Positions 25,652 to 34,912 of a stretch of 54,081 bases of DNA are shown here, one piece after another. The notes beneath the pieces were generated by a model. The model did not search any database. It was not told the origin of the DNA and worked only from the letters and a program-made list of their open reading frames with translations. Position 1 is the stretch's first letter, and every line of letters begins with the position of its first letter. Made by a program: the position numbers and the translations under genes. Origin of the DNA: an uncultured bacterium (GTDB taxonomy: Bacteria > Pseudomonadota > Alphaproteobacteria > Sphingomonadales > Sphingomonadaceae); contig CAISGR010000112.1 in NCBI GenBank assembly GCA_903884945.1, forward strand, positions 1-54,081. Direction: 5' to 3'.

Positions 25652-27162
25652 CGGCGTTCGAAGATCTCTATCGTCTGCGCGCCCAGCGGCCGCTTCGCCT
25701 TGAGCCGGTAGTCGCGACGCATCTCCTCCATCGCGAGAGCCCGCAGGTCGGATCGCTCCCCATGATAGGGCGGGCGGAACACGACGATCCCTGGCTTCAA
25801 CGCTAGAATGCGTTCGATTTCGGCCTGTTGATCGACCCCGATCGCCCCCTGCTCCCTGATGCGGCCGAGGTGGCTTGGGAAAAGATAGCGGGTTTGAACG
25901 CAGCGGCCGCTCGCCGGATAGAAGATGCTTTCGCCCGAGAAGACGAACAGGCAGCCTGGCCCACGCCCGATCTGTTCGACGATAGCCGCGACTTGTGCCC
26001 CGGTACCCCGATTGTGCCGCTTGATGAGCAACAGCGTCTGCCCGCCGAGAAAGGCGATGAGCAGCACCGGCAGGACGACGCGGCGACCAGTGCGATGATC
26101 GCCGAAGAAGCCGCTGGCGCAGATGGCAAGCGGTACCATGAGCGGCAGCGCATAATGTTCGAACCAGGAGCCGAAGGCGAGCAGGCCCAATGCCGCTGCG
26201 ATTGTCCAGGCGAAGAGCCAGCGGCGTACCGCCTGCGCTTCCGGGGTATCGGAACCGCCCGAGCGGACCGCGAGCAGCGTGGCCGCGACCAGGGGAGACG
26301 TGATGAGCACGATCTTCAGCAGGTTGCCCGCCTGCTCGAGCATCGGATCCGGCTTGCGATCCAGAATCGAGGTGAGATTGGCATAGGCCCATTCGGCACC
26401 CGCACCGGCCTGCGCAAAGGCGAGCCACGCCAGCAGGGTTGGCAGCAGCGCAACCGCAACCAATCCCGCCCCATAGGGCAGGATCAACCAGCGCCTCCCG
26501 GAACGCCATTCCTGCCACACCAGCCACAGGCCGAAGAAAACCCCTTCGAACACCACCGAATATTTGATCTGGAGCGCAATCCCGACCAGCGCCATCGCCG
26601 CAAGGCCACGCGATGGACCGCGCGACGGATCGGCACTCGGCGCGATCAGCGCTGCCGCACCGATGATCAGCAAATTATAGAAGATCGGCGCCTGCCCGCC
26701 CTGGCCGTCGACGAAATTGACCCAGAACACATAAGCCAGGGCGCCGGCGAGGGCGCCGTTGCTCCAGCCGGCCCGCTCCGCCAGCCGGGCGATCAGCATC
26801 GCGGTCGCGACCAGGCTCGCCAGCGCCAGCGCCTGATACACCCAGATCCCGGCCTTCAACCCGAACATCGCCGCCGGGAGGTAAAGGATGAACAGGCCGA
26901 TCGGCTTCCTGTCCCAGACGTCGACATAGGGCGTCGCCCCGTGCAGCCACGCATAAGCCGTCGAAAAATAGAATTCCTCGTCGACATGCACGACGGGGCT
27001 GCCGAAGGTGATCAAGCGTGCGACGATCGCGGCCAGAAGGATCGTCACCACCCTCAGTCGCATCGTGGACGGCGACGTCAGGCGCGTGGCGATGTCGGCA
27101 TAGAGGGAACGAGGGGGTAAACTGGCCGGGGAGGATTCTGCGCCGGTCGGGGGCTTGAGCAT
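25648..27162 (-). CDS. GT-C type membrane glycosyltransferase (GT39/ArnT-like)
   Basis: A 504-aa protein with about eleven to twelve helices. The first periplasmic loop carries the metal/donor acidic motif HVDEEFYFSTAYAWLHG, as in polyprenyl-phosphate-sugar dependent GT-C enzymes, followed by PYVDVWDRKPIGLF. The C-terminal soluble part (about residues 400-504) contains FSGESIFYPASGR and PGIVVFRPPYHGE. It probably transfers a sugar from a polyprenyl phosphate donor to a lipid or protein at the periplasmic face. ATG 27162 is preferred over a longer in-frame start at 27216. Tail-to-tail with the GT4 gene. Confidence 0.85.
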   Translation of the reverse strand: MLKPPTGAESSPASLPPRSLYADIATRLTSPSTMRLRVVTILLAAIVARLITFGSPVVHVDEEFYFSTAYAWLHGATPYVDVWDRKPIGLFILYLPAAMFGLKAGIWVYQALALASLVATAMLIARLAERAGWSNGALAGALAYVFWVNFVDGQGGQAPIFYNLLIIGAAALIAPSADPSRGPSRGLAAMALVGIALQIKYSVVFEGVFFGLWLVWQEWRSGRRWLILPYGAGLVAVALLPTLLAWLAFAQAGAGAEWAYANLTSILDRKPDPMLEQAGNLLKIVLITSPLVAATLLAVRSGGSDTPEAQAVRRWLFAWTIAAALGLLAFGSWFEHYALPLMVPLAICASGFFGDHRTGRRVVLPVLLIAFLGGQTLLLIKRHNRGTGAQVAAIVEQIGRGPGCLFVFSGESIFYPASGRCVQTRYLFPSHLGRIREQGAIGVDQQAEIERILALKPGIVVFRPPYHGERSDLRALAMEEMRRDYRLKAKRPLGAQTIEIFERR

Positions 27163-27276
27163 GGTTTTCCGATTCGGCGGCCGCAGGATCGGCCCCCATA
27201 GTAAGCGATGGCGCATCTGTCACGAAGCCGCCACAACCACGGCGCAGGGACGTCCGCGTTCAATGAGGGAAATGCC

Positions 27277-28902
27277 ATGACCGCACAAATCGATCGCCGC
27301 TCATTGCTCCTGACGGGTTCGATCGGCCTGGGAGCGTTCACGGTTCCGGGCTTCGCGCAGACGCCGAACATATCGACCGCGCAAGGCTTCACGCACGGCG
27401 TGGCGAGCGGCGAGCCCGATGCGGAGTCAGTACTCCTCTGGACCCGCTATGTCCCAACCAGCGGCGAGGCGGTCGAACTCAAGGCCGAGATTTCCGACAC
27501 GGCGGATTTCGCGCGGATCGTCGCTGGCGGTGCGCAGATCACGGGACCGTGGCGCGACCATACGGCAAAGGTGACACTCGATGGCCTGGCGCCGGGCAGG
27601 ACCTATCACTTCCGCTTCGTCGCGCCCGATGGCAGCTTCTCCCCGACCGGCCGGACGAAGACATTGCCGCAGGGGCCGGTGGCGCGCTTCCGAGCCGCGA
27701 TCTTCTCCTGCTCGAACATGCCTTTCGGCTACTTCAACGCCTATGCCCATGCCGCGGCACGGGACGACATCGATCTGGCCGTCCACCTCGGCGACTATTT
27801 CTACGAATATCGTACCGGCGATTATCCGGCGGCGAAGGATTCAGTGCCGAATCGTCGGCCGGAGCCGGTCGGCGAACTGATCCACCTGGCCGATTACCGC
27901 CTGCGCTATGCAAGCTATCGCAGCGACCCGGATCTTCAGAAGCTCCACGGACTCATGCCGATGATCGTACAGTGGGACGACCATGAATCGGCCAATGACA
28001 GCTGGGAGGGCGGTGCCGAGAACCACCAGCCGGACGAAGGCGACTGGAATGCGCGCCGGGCGGCCTCGATCCAGGCCTATCGCGAATGGATGCCGGTTTC
28101 CGACGAGCCGTGGAAGGCCTATGACATCGGCACGCTGGCAACGCTGTTTCGCACCGAGACACGATTGCTCGCCCGGACCAGGCAGCCCGATGTCGCCCCG
28201 CTGTTCAGACAAGCCGACCCGATCGCGGCGCTGAAGGCCTTCCGCGATGGTGCTTGGGCCGACCCGGCCGCGACGATGATGGGATCGCAGCAGGAGGTGT
28301 GGCTCGCGCATGCAATGCGCAGCTCGGTCAAGGCCGGCCAACGCTGGCAGGTGGTCGGCTTCGGTACGATCATGGGACAGACGATCATGCCCGCCGCCGC
28401 TACCGGCTGGATCGGCGCCGACGCCTCGGCACGGGCCAAGGGGTATATCACCTCGGGGATCGCCGCTGCAAAGATCGGGCTGCCCTTCAACTATGACAAC
28501 TGGGGTGGCTATCCGGCAGCCCGAGCCCGCTTCCTCCGATCGGCGCAGCAGCTCGAGGCCAATCTGGTCGTGATCTCCGGCGACAGCCATAATGGCTGGG
28601 CCTATGATCTCGCGCAGGATGGCAAGCCCGCCGGCGTCGAGTTCGCCGGGCACAGTGTGACGTCGCCAGGATATGAATCGGGGGTCGGCGTCGACCCGAG
28701 GACCGTGGCTGCGGCCATGGTCAGCGCCAATCCCGAGCTGAAATGGTGCGATACCAGCCGGCGCGGTTACATGGCGATGACGCTGACACCGGATCGAGTC
28801 AGCAACGACTGGGTCATGGTCGACACCATCAAGGCACGGTCGACGACCGCCACGGTCGGCTACAGCACCAGCGTCATGCGCGGCCGCAACCTGATGACGT
28901 AG
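27277..28902 (+). CDS. PhoD-type alkaline phosphatase/phosphodiesterase
   Basis: A 541-aa protein with a Tat-type signal (DRRSLLLTGSIGLGAF, twin Arg at residues 7-8), consistent with PhoD export in folded, metal-loaded form. The N-terminal PhoD domain (FTHGVASGEPDAESVLLWTR) is followed by the phosphatase core: VHLGDYFYEY, QWDDHESANDSW and VISGDSHNGWAYDL supply metal ligands. GAGGGA-like GAGGGA (27265-27270) precedes ATG 27277. PhoD hydrolyses phosphodiesters and teichoic-acid-like polymers or phospholipids; the substrate here is unknown, but its place in a glycan locus is suggestive. Confidence 0.92.
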   Translation: MTAQIDRRSLLLTGSIGLGAFTVPGFAQTPNISTAQGFTHGVASGEPDAESVLLWTRYVPTSGEAVELKAEISDTADFARIVAGGAQITGPWRDHTAKVTLDGLAPGRTYHFRFVAPDGSFSPTGRTKTLPQGPVARFRAAIFSCSNMPFGYFNAYAHAAARDDIDLAVHLGDYFYEYRTGDYPAAKDSVPNRRPEPVGELIHLADYRLRYASYRSDPDLQKLHGLMPMIVQWDDHESANDSWEGGAENHQPDEGDWNARRAASIQAYREWMPVSDEPWKAYDIGTLATLFRTETRLLARTRQPDVAPLFRQADPIAALKAFRDGAWADPAATMMGSQQEVWLAHAMRSSVKAGQRWQVVGFGTIMGQTIMPAAATGWIGADASARAKGYITSGIAAAKIGLPFNYDNWGGYPAARARFLRSAQQLEANLVVISGDSHNGWAYDLAQDGKPAGVEFAGHSVTSPGYESGVGVDPRTVAAAMVSANPELKWCDTSRRGYMAMTLTPDRVSNDWVMVDTIKARSTTATVGYSTSVMRGRNLMT

Positions 28903-28947
28903 GAGCATCCGCCCCAAGCTTGACACGCCGATCCGAATGCCGCTGGC

Positions 28948-30921
28948 GTGGCGGACTGGGGGACGGGCGGCTTGGGGAGGATCGAACAGCGCGAACCGCC
29001 AGGTTCTTCGGTCTATCGGCCGGAGATCGACGGGCTGCGCGCGATCGCCGTTCTCGCAGTAGTCCTTTTCCACGCCCGTATCCGCGGCTTTTCCGGCGGA
29101 TATGCCGGAGTCGACATGTTCTTCGTCCTATCGGGCTATCTGATCGCGCGGCTGATCCTGCGCGAGAGCGCGATGCGACGTTTTTCGCTGATCGCCTTCT
29201 ACGAACGGCGGGCGAGAAGGATTCTGCCAGCGCTGCTGGCGATGCTCACCGTCTCGGGCTGCGCCGCCTGGATGCTGCTGCCGGGCGACCTGGCGGATTT
29301 CGGCGCAAGCCTCGCCGCGATCTCGCTCTTCGCCTCGAACCTGCTGTTCTGGCACCGGGACGGCTATTTCAGCCTGGCCAGCGACGCGACACCGTTGCTG
29401 CACACCTGGTCACTCGCCGTGGAGGAACAATTCTATATCGTCTTCCCGGCACTGATCATGCTGGCCCGGCGGGGCGGCCGTCGCGTCCTGGTCGCAGCGC
29501 TCATGGCTATCGGAAGCGCCTCCTTCGCCTACAGCGTCTGGGCGATATCGACGCATCCCGAAGCGGCCTTTTACTCACCATTGTCGCGCGCCTGGGAATT
29601 CATCGCCGGCGCGCTGCTCGCCGCCGGCATCGCCCCCGCGCCCGTACGCCGGTTGTCAGGTGACACGCTGGCGGCCTGCGGCCTCGCGGCGATCGGCTAC
29701 AGCGTCTGGCATTTAACGCCCGCCATCCCCTTTCCCGGACTGCAAGCGCTCCCGCCCGTACTGGGCACGATGTTGCTGCTCTGGGGAACCCGGGCCCCGG
29801 CCTCGCGCGTCGCGACGCTGCTGCGCGCGCCGCCGCTCGTCGCGATCGGGCTGATCTCCTACTCGCTCTATCTCTGGCACTGGCCGCTGATGGTGTTCGG
29901 CGGCTATTATCTGTCGAACCCCTTCGGCCATATCAGACCAGTCATGGCACTGCTGGCCTTTCCGGTCGCATGGCTTTCCTGGCGCTATGTCGAGCGGCCC
30001 TTCCGGGAGCCTCGCATGCTGCTGTCGCGGCGCGCGCTGATTGCGGTCGCTGCGAGTGCCAGCGCGACGCTCGCGCTCTACGGCGTCGCCGTGTCCCTCG
30101 CCAGGGGCGTACCGGCCCGCTTCGATCCCGTCATCCAGCGCCTGAGCACGCCTGGTCCGGAACCCGATTATCGCTGCTCCGGCCAGCCCGTCACGGCCCA
30201 ATCCGGAACGACGCGCTGCCGCATCGGCGGCGGCGGACCGCGCCCGAGCTTCGTGCTCTGGGGTGATTCGCACGCCGCGGTCTATTTTCCCGCGCTCGAT
30301 GCCCTCGCCCGCCGCCACGGAATCGCCGGCTATGACCTTACCGCACTCGGCTGCCCACCGCTGCTGCCCATCACGGCCCGTGCGCAAACGGCGAGCCGAT
30401 GGATGTTTGCCGAAGACAGAAAGCGCGCCTGTCTTGCCCGCAACGACCAGATCCTGCGCTTCATCGCCGAAATTCGTCCGCGACGGGTCCTGCTGGCCGC
30501 GCACTGGAGCACCTATGGCAGCGACACGCCCGCATTCATCGAGCAGGACGCCGCTCGCCGCGCGTTCGAGCAGGGCGTCCGCCAACTCCGCGCGCTTGGC
30601 GTGCACGTCTATGTCGTGCTCGATGTGCCCAACGCACCGGCCGATCCGCGCACCCTTGCCAAGGCACAATTGCTTGATCGGGTGCAGACGACGAGAGGCA
30701 GTCTCGCCGATTATCTGCGCCGCGATGCGATCTTCCGGACCATGGCCGCCGACCTGCAGCGCCGCGGCCTCATTACCGTGATCGACCCGGCGGAACGGCT
30801 GTGCTCGCCAGAGGGATGCCGGGCCATCCAGGATGGATACGCACTCTATTTCGACAGCAGCCATCTGAGCCGGCAGGGAGCGCTTTACCTCGCGCCGCTG
30901 TTCGAACCGATGATGCGCTGA
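28948..30921 (+). CDS. Acyltransferase 3 family protein with C-terminal SGNH domain (OafA-like)
   Basis: A 657-aa fusion. Residues about 25-365 form the ten-helix acyltransferase-3 membrane domain: YRPEIDGLRAIAVLAVVLFHA with the essential histidine, FFVLSGYLIARLI, and FYERRARRILPALL. Residues about 425-657 are an SGNH domain with block I WGDSHAAVYF and the catalytic Asp-His block DSSHLSRQGALYL. Proteins of this design O-acetylate lipopolysaccharide, exopolysaccharide or peptidoglycan. The start is a GTG; no strong ribosome binding site was found. It is probably cotranscribed with phoD (45-nt gap). Confidence 0.92.
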   Translation: MADWGTGGLGRIEQREPPGSSVYRPEIDGLRAIAVLAVVLFHARIRGFSGGYAGVDMFFVLSGYLIARLILRESAMRRFSLIAFYERRARRILPALLAMLTVSGCAAWMLLPGDLADFGASLAAISLFASNLLFWHRDGYFSLASDATPLLHTWSLAVEEQFYIVFPALIMLARRGGRRVLVAALMAIGSASFAYSVWAISTHPEAAFYSPLSRAWEFIAGALLAAGIAPAPVRRLSGDTLAACGLAAIGYSVWHLTPAIPFPGLQALPPVLGTMLLLWGTRAPASRVATLLRAPPLVAIGLISYSLYLWHWPLMVFGGYYLSNPFGHIRPVMALLAFPVAWLSWRYVERPFREPRMLLSRRALIAVAASASATLALYGVAVSLARGVPARFDPVIQRLSTPGPEPDYRCSGQPVTAQSGTTRCRIGGGGPRPSFVLWGDSHAAVYFPALDALARRHGIAGYDLTALGCPPLLPITARAQTASRWMFAEDRKRACLARNDQILRFIAEIRPRRVLLAAHWSTYGSDTPAFIEQDAARRAFEQGVRQLRALGVHVYVVLDVPNAPADPRTLAKAQLLDRVQTTRGSLADYLRRDAIFRTMAADLQRRGLITVIDPAERLCSPEGCRAIQDGYALYFDSSHLSRQGALYLAPLFEPMMR

Positions 30922-31493
30922 CATCGGCACGGGCACCGCCATCCGAGCCGGCCAGCCGCGACTACGCCTGTCGCGGAAGGTCACGGCTCGGTCGATGCGA
31001 CAATGTTCCCACCGCATCCCCCGAAGCATGATAGGCAAACAAAGTGCGTTCCGCGTCGGCTGCGCTGCTCGCAGAAGCGCCAAGGCTGATCGCTGCATTC
31101 CCGCTCGTTGATCATGACAGCGGAATAACAACGGTGGGGCCTGAGTTGAATCATGGGCGCCACGCCCGGGAATGTCATGAGGGTCGCTGACATTTTGACG
31201 GCGCCCCAGGCGCTCGTCCGGCCACCCGACGGAAGGACATGAAACAGCCGCGGACGCTTCTCATTAGCGACGGGGGAAATTGCGCCTGGACCGGCGCGTG
31301 GCGCCCGTTGCGAGCGGATGGAGACGGGGACCCCGGCGACAGGAGAAGCGGGCGCGTGGCCAGTGTGGTCCGGAGAGGTGCTCCACCATGCTCCCGCACG
31401 CCCTCGGTCCATGCCGATGCCCCGCGCGACCGCGCGCGATACCGGCGAGCTACACCACCACCCGGGACACGACCATTTCTTCAATTACAAATG
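30922..31493. other. Gene-poor stretch, no recognised gene
   Basis: About 570 nt between the acyltransferase gene and the groEL remnant. Reading frames here give arginine/proline-rich translations without recognisable motifs. It is probably decayed or spacer DNA associated with the neighbouring pseudogene; no repeat, tRNA or insertion-sequence end was found. Confidence 0.5.
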
Positions 31494-31685
31494 GCTGACG
31501 CGGCGACTGTCCTGTTCGATGATTGGCGACCTTGTCCGGGCCGGCATAATCGATCCGGCCAAGGTCGCGCGCACGGCGCTTCAGGATGCGGCGTCGGTCG
31601 CATCGCTTCTCATCACCACCGAAGTGCTCGTCGGCGAGGTGCCCAGGGGGACAAGCCCGCGACTGCACCGGCCACGGACTATTGA
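31494..31685 (+). pseudogene. groEL 3'-end remnant
   Basis: The + frame from 31519 encodes a clear GroEL C-terminal segment: [14 protein letters not shown], then [12 protein letters not shown] and [13 protein letters not shown]. These correspond to the last 45-50 residues of GroEL just before the Gly/Met-rich tail. After GEVP the frame reads on to 31755 without GroEL similarity. The frame one base back gives [13 protein letters not shown] and a stop at 31683-31685, just before the terminator, so a one-base loss near 31640 is likely. Upstream, the frame at 31494 gives [10 protein letters not shown], possibly the preceding GroEL piece after another frameshift. The rest of groEL is absent. Confidence 0.8.
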
Positions 31686-31692
31686 TGTGAGA

Positions 31693-31724
31693 CGGGGAGC
31701 CCAAACGCAGGGCTCCCCGATTTT
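31693..31724 (+). terminator. Rho-independent terminator after groEL remnant
   Basis: A perfect 10-bp stem (CGGGGAGCCC at 31693-31702 with its complement at 31710-31719) and a 7-nt loop are followed by ATTTT. The T-tract orients it for + strand transcription, matching the groEL relic 7 nt upstream. It may also act on the convergent NmrA-like gene. Confidence 0.85.
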
Positions 31725-31751
31725 CCGGCGGGGTGGTCGGGCATCTCCCGA

Positions 31752-32621
31752 CTAGGCTGCCGCGACGATTCCTTTGGCGAAGTCGCGATAGGAGTGCAGC
31801 GGTCGGCCCAGGATCCCGATCAGCCGCTCCACATCGCCTTCGTCCGGGATCATGCCGTCGCTGACGTAGCGCTCGGCCATAAGGCGCATCTCGTACGCCA
31901 TCCACTTCGGCATGAAGGTGGCCATGTTCTGCTCGAAGCCGCTCGGATCGTCGCCGCCATAGGCAATTGGCCGCGCCAGCGCGTCGGACCAGATCGACGC
32001 CACGTCGGCGCCGGTCAGCGTATCGGGGCCGACCAGGTTGATGGTCTGGCTCGGGAGCTTGGTCGGCGCCTGGTCGCGACGGATCAGCTCGATCGCGGCA
32101 ACTTCGGCGATATCGCGCGCGTCGACCATGGCGATACCCTTGCTGCCGATCGGCATCGGGTAGACCCCGTGCTGGAGGATAACGTCCTTGATCATCCGCT
32201 CGTTGTCGATGAAATAGGACGGGCGCAGGATCGTTGCGCCGAAGCCCATCTGCTCCAACATGCGCTCCGCACCGGACTTCACCGCGAAGTGCGGCACGTT
32301 CACGGCACGGTCCGCATGAAGCACCGAGAGGTAGACGACCCGGTCGATGCCAGCTTCGTGCGCGATGTTGAGCGTGATGATCGCCTGGGTGAATTCATCG
32401 CCGGTCACCGCATTGAGCAGGAACAGCGTGCTGACGCCCGAGAACGCCACGCGCAACGCATCGATGTCGAGCAGATCGGCTTGGGCGACATCGACGCCGG
32501 CGGGAAATTCGGCTTTCGCAGGATCGCGCGTGAGCACGCGCACGCCCGCGCCGCGCTTGACGAGTTGGTCTACAACATGGCGACCGACACGGCCGGTGGC
32601 GCCGATAACGAGTATGGTCAT
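31752..32621 (-). CDS. NmrA-like NAD(P)-binding oxidoreductase (atypical SDR)
   Basis: A 289-aa atypical SDR. It opens [20 protein letters not shown] with the GxxGxxG cofactor loop and [13 protein letters not shown] as the arginine-containing strand that favours NADP(H). It has no canonical YxxxK; the middle contains [12 protein letters not shown]. Relatives include QorB-like quinone reductases and NmrA-type redox sensors. It is divergent from the LysR gene at 32725 across 103 nt, the usual layout of a regulator and its target. Confidence 0.88.
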   Translation of the reverse strand: MTILVIGATGRVGRHVVDQLVKRGAGVRVLTRDPAKAEFPAGVDVAQADLLDIDALRVAFSGVSTLFLLNAVTGDEFTQAIITLNIAHEAGIDRVVYLSVLHADRAVNVPHFAVKSGAERMLEQMGFGATILRPSYFIDNERMIKDVILQHGVYPMPIGSKGIAMVDARDIAEVAAIELIRRDQAPTKLPSQTINLVGPDTLTGADVASIWSDALARPIAYGGDDPSGFEQNMATFMPKWMAYEMRLMAERYVSDGMIPDEGDVERLIGILGRPLHSYRDFAKGIVAAA

Positions 32622-32724
32622 GGGGGCACTCCTTCTTCTGCCTGGGTGGCACTCGGAGATTTAGTGATCCACTCACGTACCAATAGATGCTATATCTGGA
32701 CGCCCTGTCTCATAGGTGGAACAC

Positions 32725-33615
32725 ATGGATCTTCTCGCCCTGGCGGATTTCAACCTGGTCGCTCGCCACGGTGGGTTCGGTAAAGCGGCGCGCGCGACGG
32801 GTCGGCCGAAGGCCACCCTGTCCCGACGGGTCGCCGAGCTTGAAGGAGCGCTCGACCTGCGCTTGTTCGAGCGCGGCGCGCGCGCGCTCAAGTTGACGGA
32901 GGAAGGAAGAGCGCTTTACGAGCGAACGGGCGCGCTCCTCGCCGAGATCGATGAGACGGCGGCGGCCATCGCAGCGGGCGGCAACAGGCCGCGTGGACAG
33001 TTCCGGATCAGCGCGCCCCTGCTCTTCTCGCAGACCGCGATGGGCAAGCTGGCCGCCGCATTCGCGCTACGATATCCAGAGGTCCGCCTTGAGGTCACGA
33101 CGGAAGATCGCCCCGTGGACATGATCGAGGAAGGCTATGACCTGGTGATCCGGGTCAATCCCGATCCTGACGAGAGCCTGGTCGGTCGAGCGTTCCTGCA
33201 CGATCGTCTGGTGGCCGTAGCAAGCCCCGGACTGTCGCCACCGGTGGAAGCCGCCGCTGTTCCCGCAGTGGTACGTGGAGGCGACCAAGCGACAAGCTGG
33301 ACGATATCAGCACCGATGGGGCGATCGAGCATTATAGTTGATCCGGTGCTCCGGCTGTCGTCCCTCGTGATGATCCGCGACGCGGTAAGGACCGGTGTCG
33401 GCGCCGGACGCCTGCCGGTGTCGCTGGTCAGCCACGATCTGGCGGCCGGCAGGCTGGTGTGCTGGGGTGACGTAGAGGGTTCGGAAATCGGCCTGTGGGC
33501 GCTCTATCCATCACGGCGGCTCCTGAGCGCGCGGGTCTCCGCCTTTCTCGACCTGTTGAAGGAAGCTTTCCCCACCGGCGCGCCCGCCGAACTTGCGGGC
33601 TATCTTGCAAGTTGA
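32725..33615 (+). CDS. LysR family transcriptional regulator
   Basis: A 296-aa LysR-type regulator. The N-terminal winged helix contains DFNLVARHGGFGKAARATG, where the recognition helix continues KATLSRRVAELEGALDLRLF. The effector domain (about residues 90-290) has RFRISAPLLFSQTAMGKL-like FRISAPLLFSQ and VRLEVTTEDRPVDMIEEGYDLVIR. ATG 32725 is chosen because AGGTGG lies 5 nt upstream; a GTG three codons earlier is less well placed. It probably controls the divergent NmrA-like gene. Confidence 0.93.
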   Translation: MDLLALADFNLVARHGGFGKAARATGRPKATLSRRVAELEGALDLRLFERGARALKLTEEGRALYERTGALLAEIDETAAAIAAGGNRPRGQFRISAPLLFSQTAMGKLAAAFALRYPEVRLEVTTEDRPVDMIEEGYDLVIRVNPDPDESLVGRAFLHDRLVAVASPGLSPPVEAAAVPAVVRGGDQATSWTISAPMGRSSIIVDPVLRLSSLVMIRDAVRTGVGAGRLPVSLVSHDLAAGRLVCWGDVEGSEIGLWALYPSRRLLSARVSAFLDLLKEAFPTGAPAELAGYLAS

Positions 33616-33821
33616 GGGGCTGATCGAATTGGCGCTGCTCGGAACTGCGTGCGACCGGTCGGTCGTGCGAAAAGCGTCCGTTCACCGCTTGCAGCGGGAA
33701 CGGCGGCAAAATTCCCAAATGGAACCGCCTGCCTGAACCCGCGTCTTCGCCGCCGAAAGGTCGAGGTGCACGATACCGACCCTCAGGTAGTTCAGTCCGC
33801 ACCGCTCGCAGCCAGCACTCT
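33616..33821. other. Convergent intergenic spacer
   Basis: 206 nt between the converging LysR and methyltransferase genes. I see no gene, strong hairpin or repeat in it. Confidence 0.5.
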
Positions 33822-34454
33822 TCAGGGCTTCACGAAGCGGTAGGCGAAGCGATCGGTCTTGCCTTTGATTGTGGGATCGAACACCTTGATCGCGTGCGGA
33901 TCGTCCTTGTTCGCGAGTATCGTGCCTTGCTCTTCCAGCACGAAGCCGGCCGCCTCCACCTCCTCGCGGACGAACGCTGGGTCGATCCGATGCAGCGCCT
34001 GGGTGTCGCTCGTGCCCGCCCCTGTAGCGGCGGCGTGGTCGACGATGACGTAGAACCCACCGGGCTTCAGCCGCTCGTAGACGGCGCGATTGAAGGCGGC
34101 CGCCGTCGCGCCCTTGGACTGCATCAACGCGGTGTGGAGATCGTGATAAAACAGGTGCAGCCACACGACACCCGCTGGTTGCGTGGCCTCAGCCATCGCG
34201 ACTAGGTCCGCCGAGACGGGTTCGACATTCTCTCGGCCCGGCTCCTTCGCAAGCGTCCGCATGAGGCCGACCGGATCGTTCTTGAAGTGGGCGACTTCGG
34301 CCGGCACGAAGCCGTAGACCCGCCCTTCGGGTCCCGCGACGTCGGAGAACAGGCGCGTCCAGTCGCCGTCGCCCGGGTAAACGTCGATGACGGTGGAGCC
34401 TGCATCTATGCGTGCGAACCGGATCAACTCGGATTGTTTGGATTGGTCGTACAT
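33822..34454 (-). CDS. Class I SAM-dependent methyltransferase
   Basis: A 210-aa methyltransferase starting at ATG 34454, with GGAG a few bases upstream. Motif I is relaxed (VIDVYPGDGDWTRLF in place of the usual DxGxGxG), followed by GRVYGFVPAEVAHF. Motif IV/post-IV is seen in LKPGGFYVIVDHAAATGAGT. Close relatives are small methyltransferases often found beside SDR and LysR genes. It is the last gene of the operon SDR-SDR-chimera-methyltransferase. The substrate is unknown. Confidence 0.82.
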   Translation of the reverse strand: MYDQSKQSELIRFARIDAGSTVIDVYPGDGDWTRLFSDVAGPEGRVYGFVPAEVAHFKNDPVGLMRTLAKEPGRENVEPVSADLVAMAEATQPAGVVWLHLFYHDLHTALMQSKGATAAAFNRAVYERLKPGGFYVIVDHAAATGAGTSDTQALHRIDPAFVREEVEAAGFVLEEQGTILANKDDPHAIKVFDPTIKGKTDRFAYRFVKP

Positions 34455-34515
34455 AGGGATCTCCGTTGCGGTTTGGCATTCGACGAGCACTCGGCGGGCG
34501 AGGCGGCGAGCGAGA

Positions 34516-34884
34516 TCATGAAGCGCGCAGATGGCTGCCGTCGTCGGGTTGATCTGCTGCACTCTCCGGGCCCGACATCGCGGCGGCCCGTGCCAATGCC
34601 TGCGTATCGACATACTCCCGGATGTTCGTCAGGTCAGCGTCCCGGACCGTGATGGCGAAGATCCAGTCGTCCTCGAACGCCCTGTTCGTGGCTTTGATCC
34701 TCCCCCGCGCGACGGCCTCCCTCAGTATCTTGGGGACGATCGTGGGTCCGATCGCGGCCGCGGCGGATGCAAAGCTTTCCGTGTCGCGCGTGGTCGCCAC
34801 GGATACTTCGATGCCGTTGCGGGCAAATGCCCTGGCCAGGGCCTGGCCGATATTGCCGAAGCCGATGATTGCGTAGCTCATCAT
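34516..34884 (-). pseudogene. Chimeric ORF: F420-type NADP reductase N-terminus fused to SnoaL-like C-terminus
   Basis: The open frame encodes 122 aa. Residues 1 to about 62 (MMSYAIIGFGNIGQALARAF, then VATTRDTESFASAAAAIGP) are the Rossmann start of the F420-dependent NADP reductase family, normally about 200 aa. After LREAVA the sequence switches to GRIKATNRAFEDDWIFAITV and REYVDTQALARAA, the C-terminal strand pair of SnoaL/NTF2-like proteins. The junction is near 34700-34713. This looks like an in-frame deletion that fused two adjacent genes and removed the catalytic cores of both. A ribosome binding site (GGAG) remains, so a short protein may still be made. Start may be 34884 or 34881. Confidence 0.7.
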
Positions 34885-34912
34885 GTTTCTCCGATCTGGA
34901 GTATTGCCGGAG

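Noticed and set aside
31239..31755. Two overlapping + frames taken as intact small genes
   Set aside because: Only the GroEL C-terminal piece is recognisable, and it needs a frameshift; the remainder is low-complexity, so a pseudogene is the better reading.
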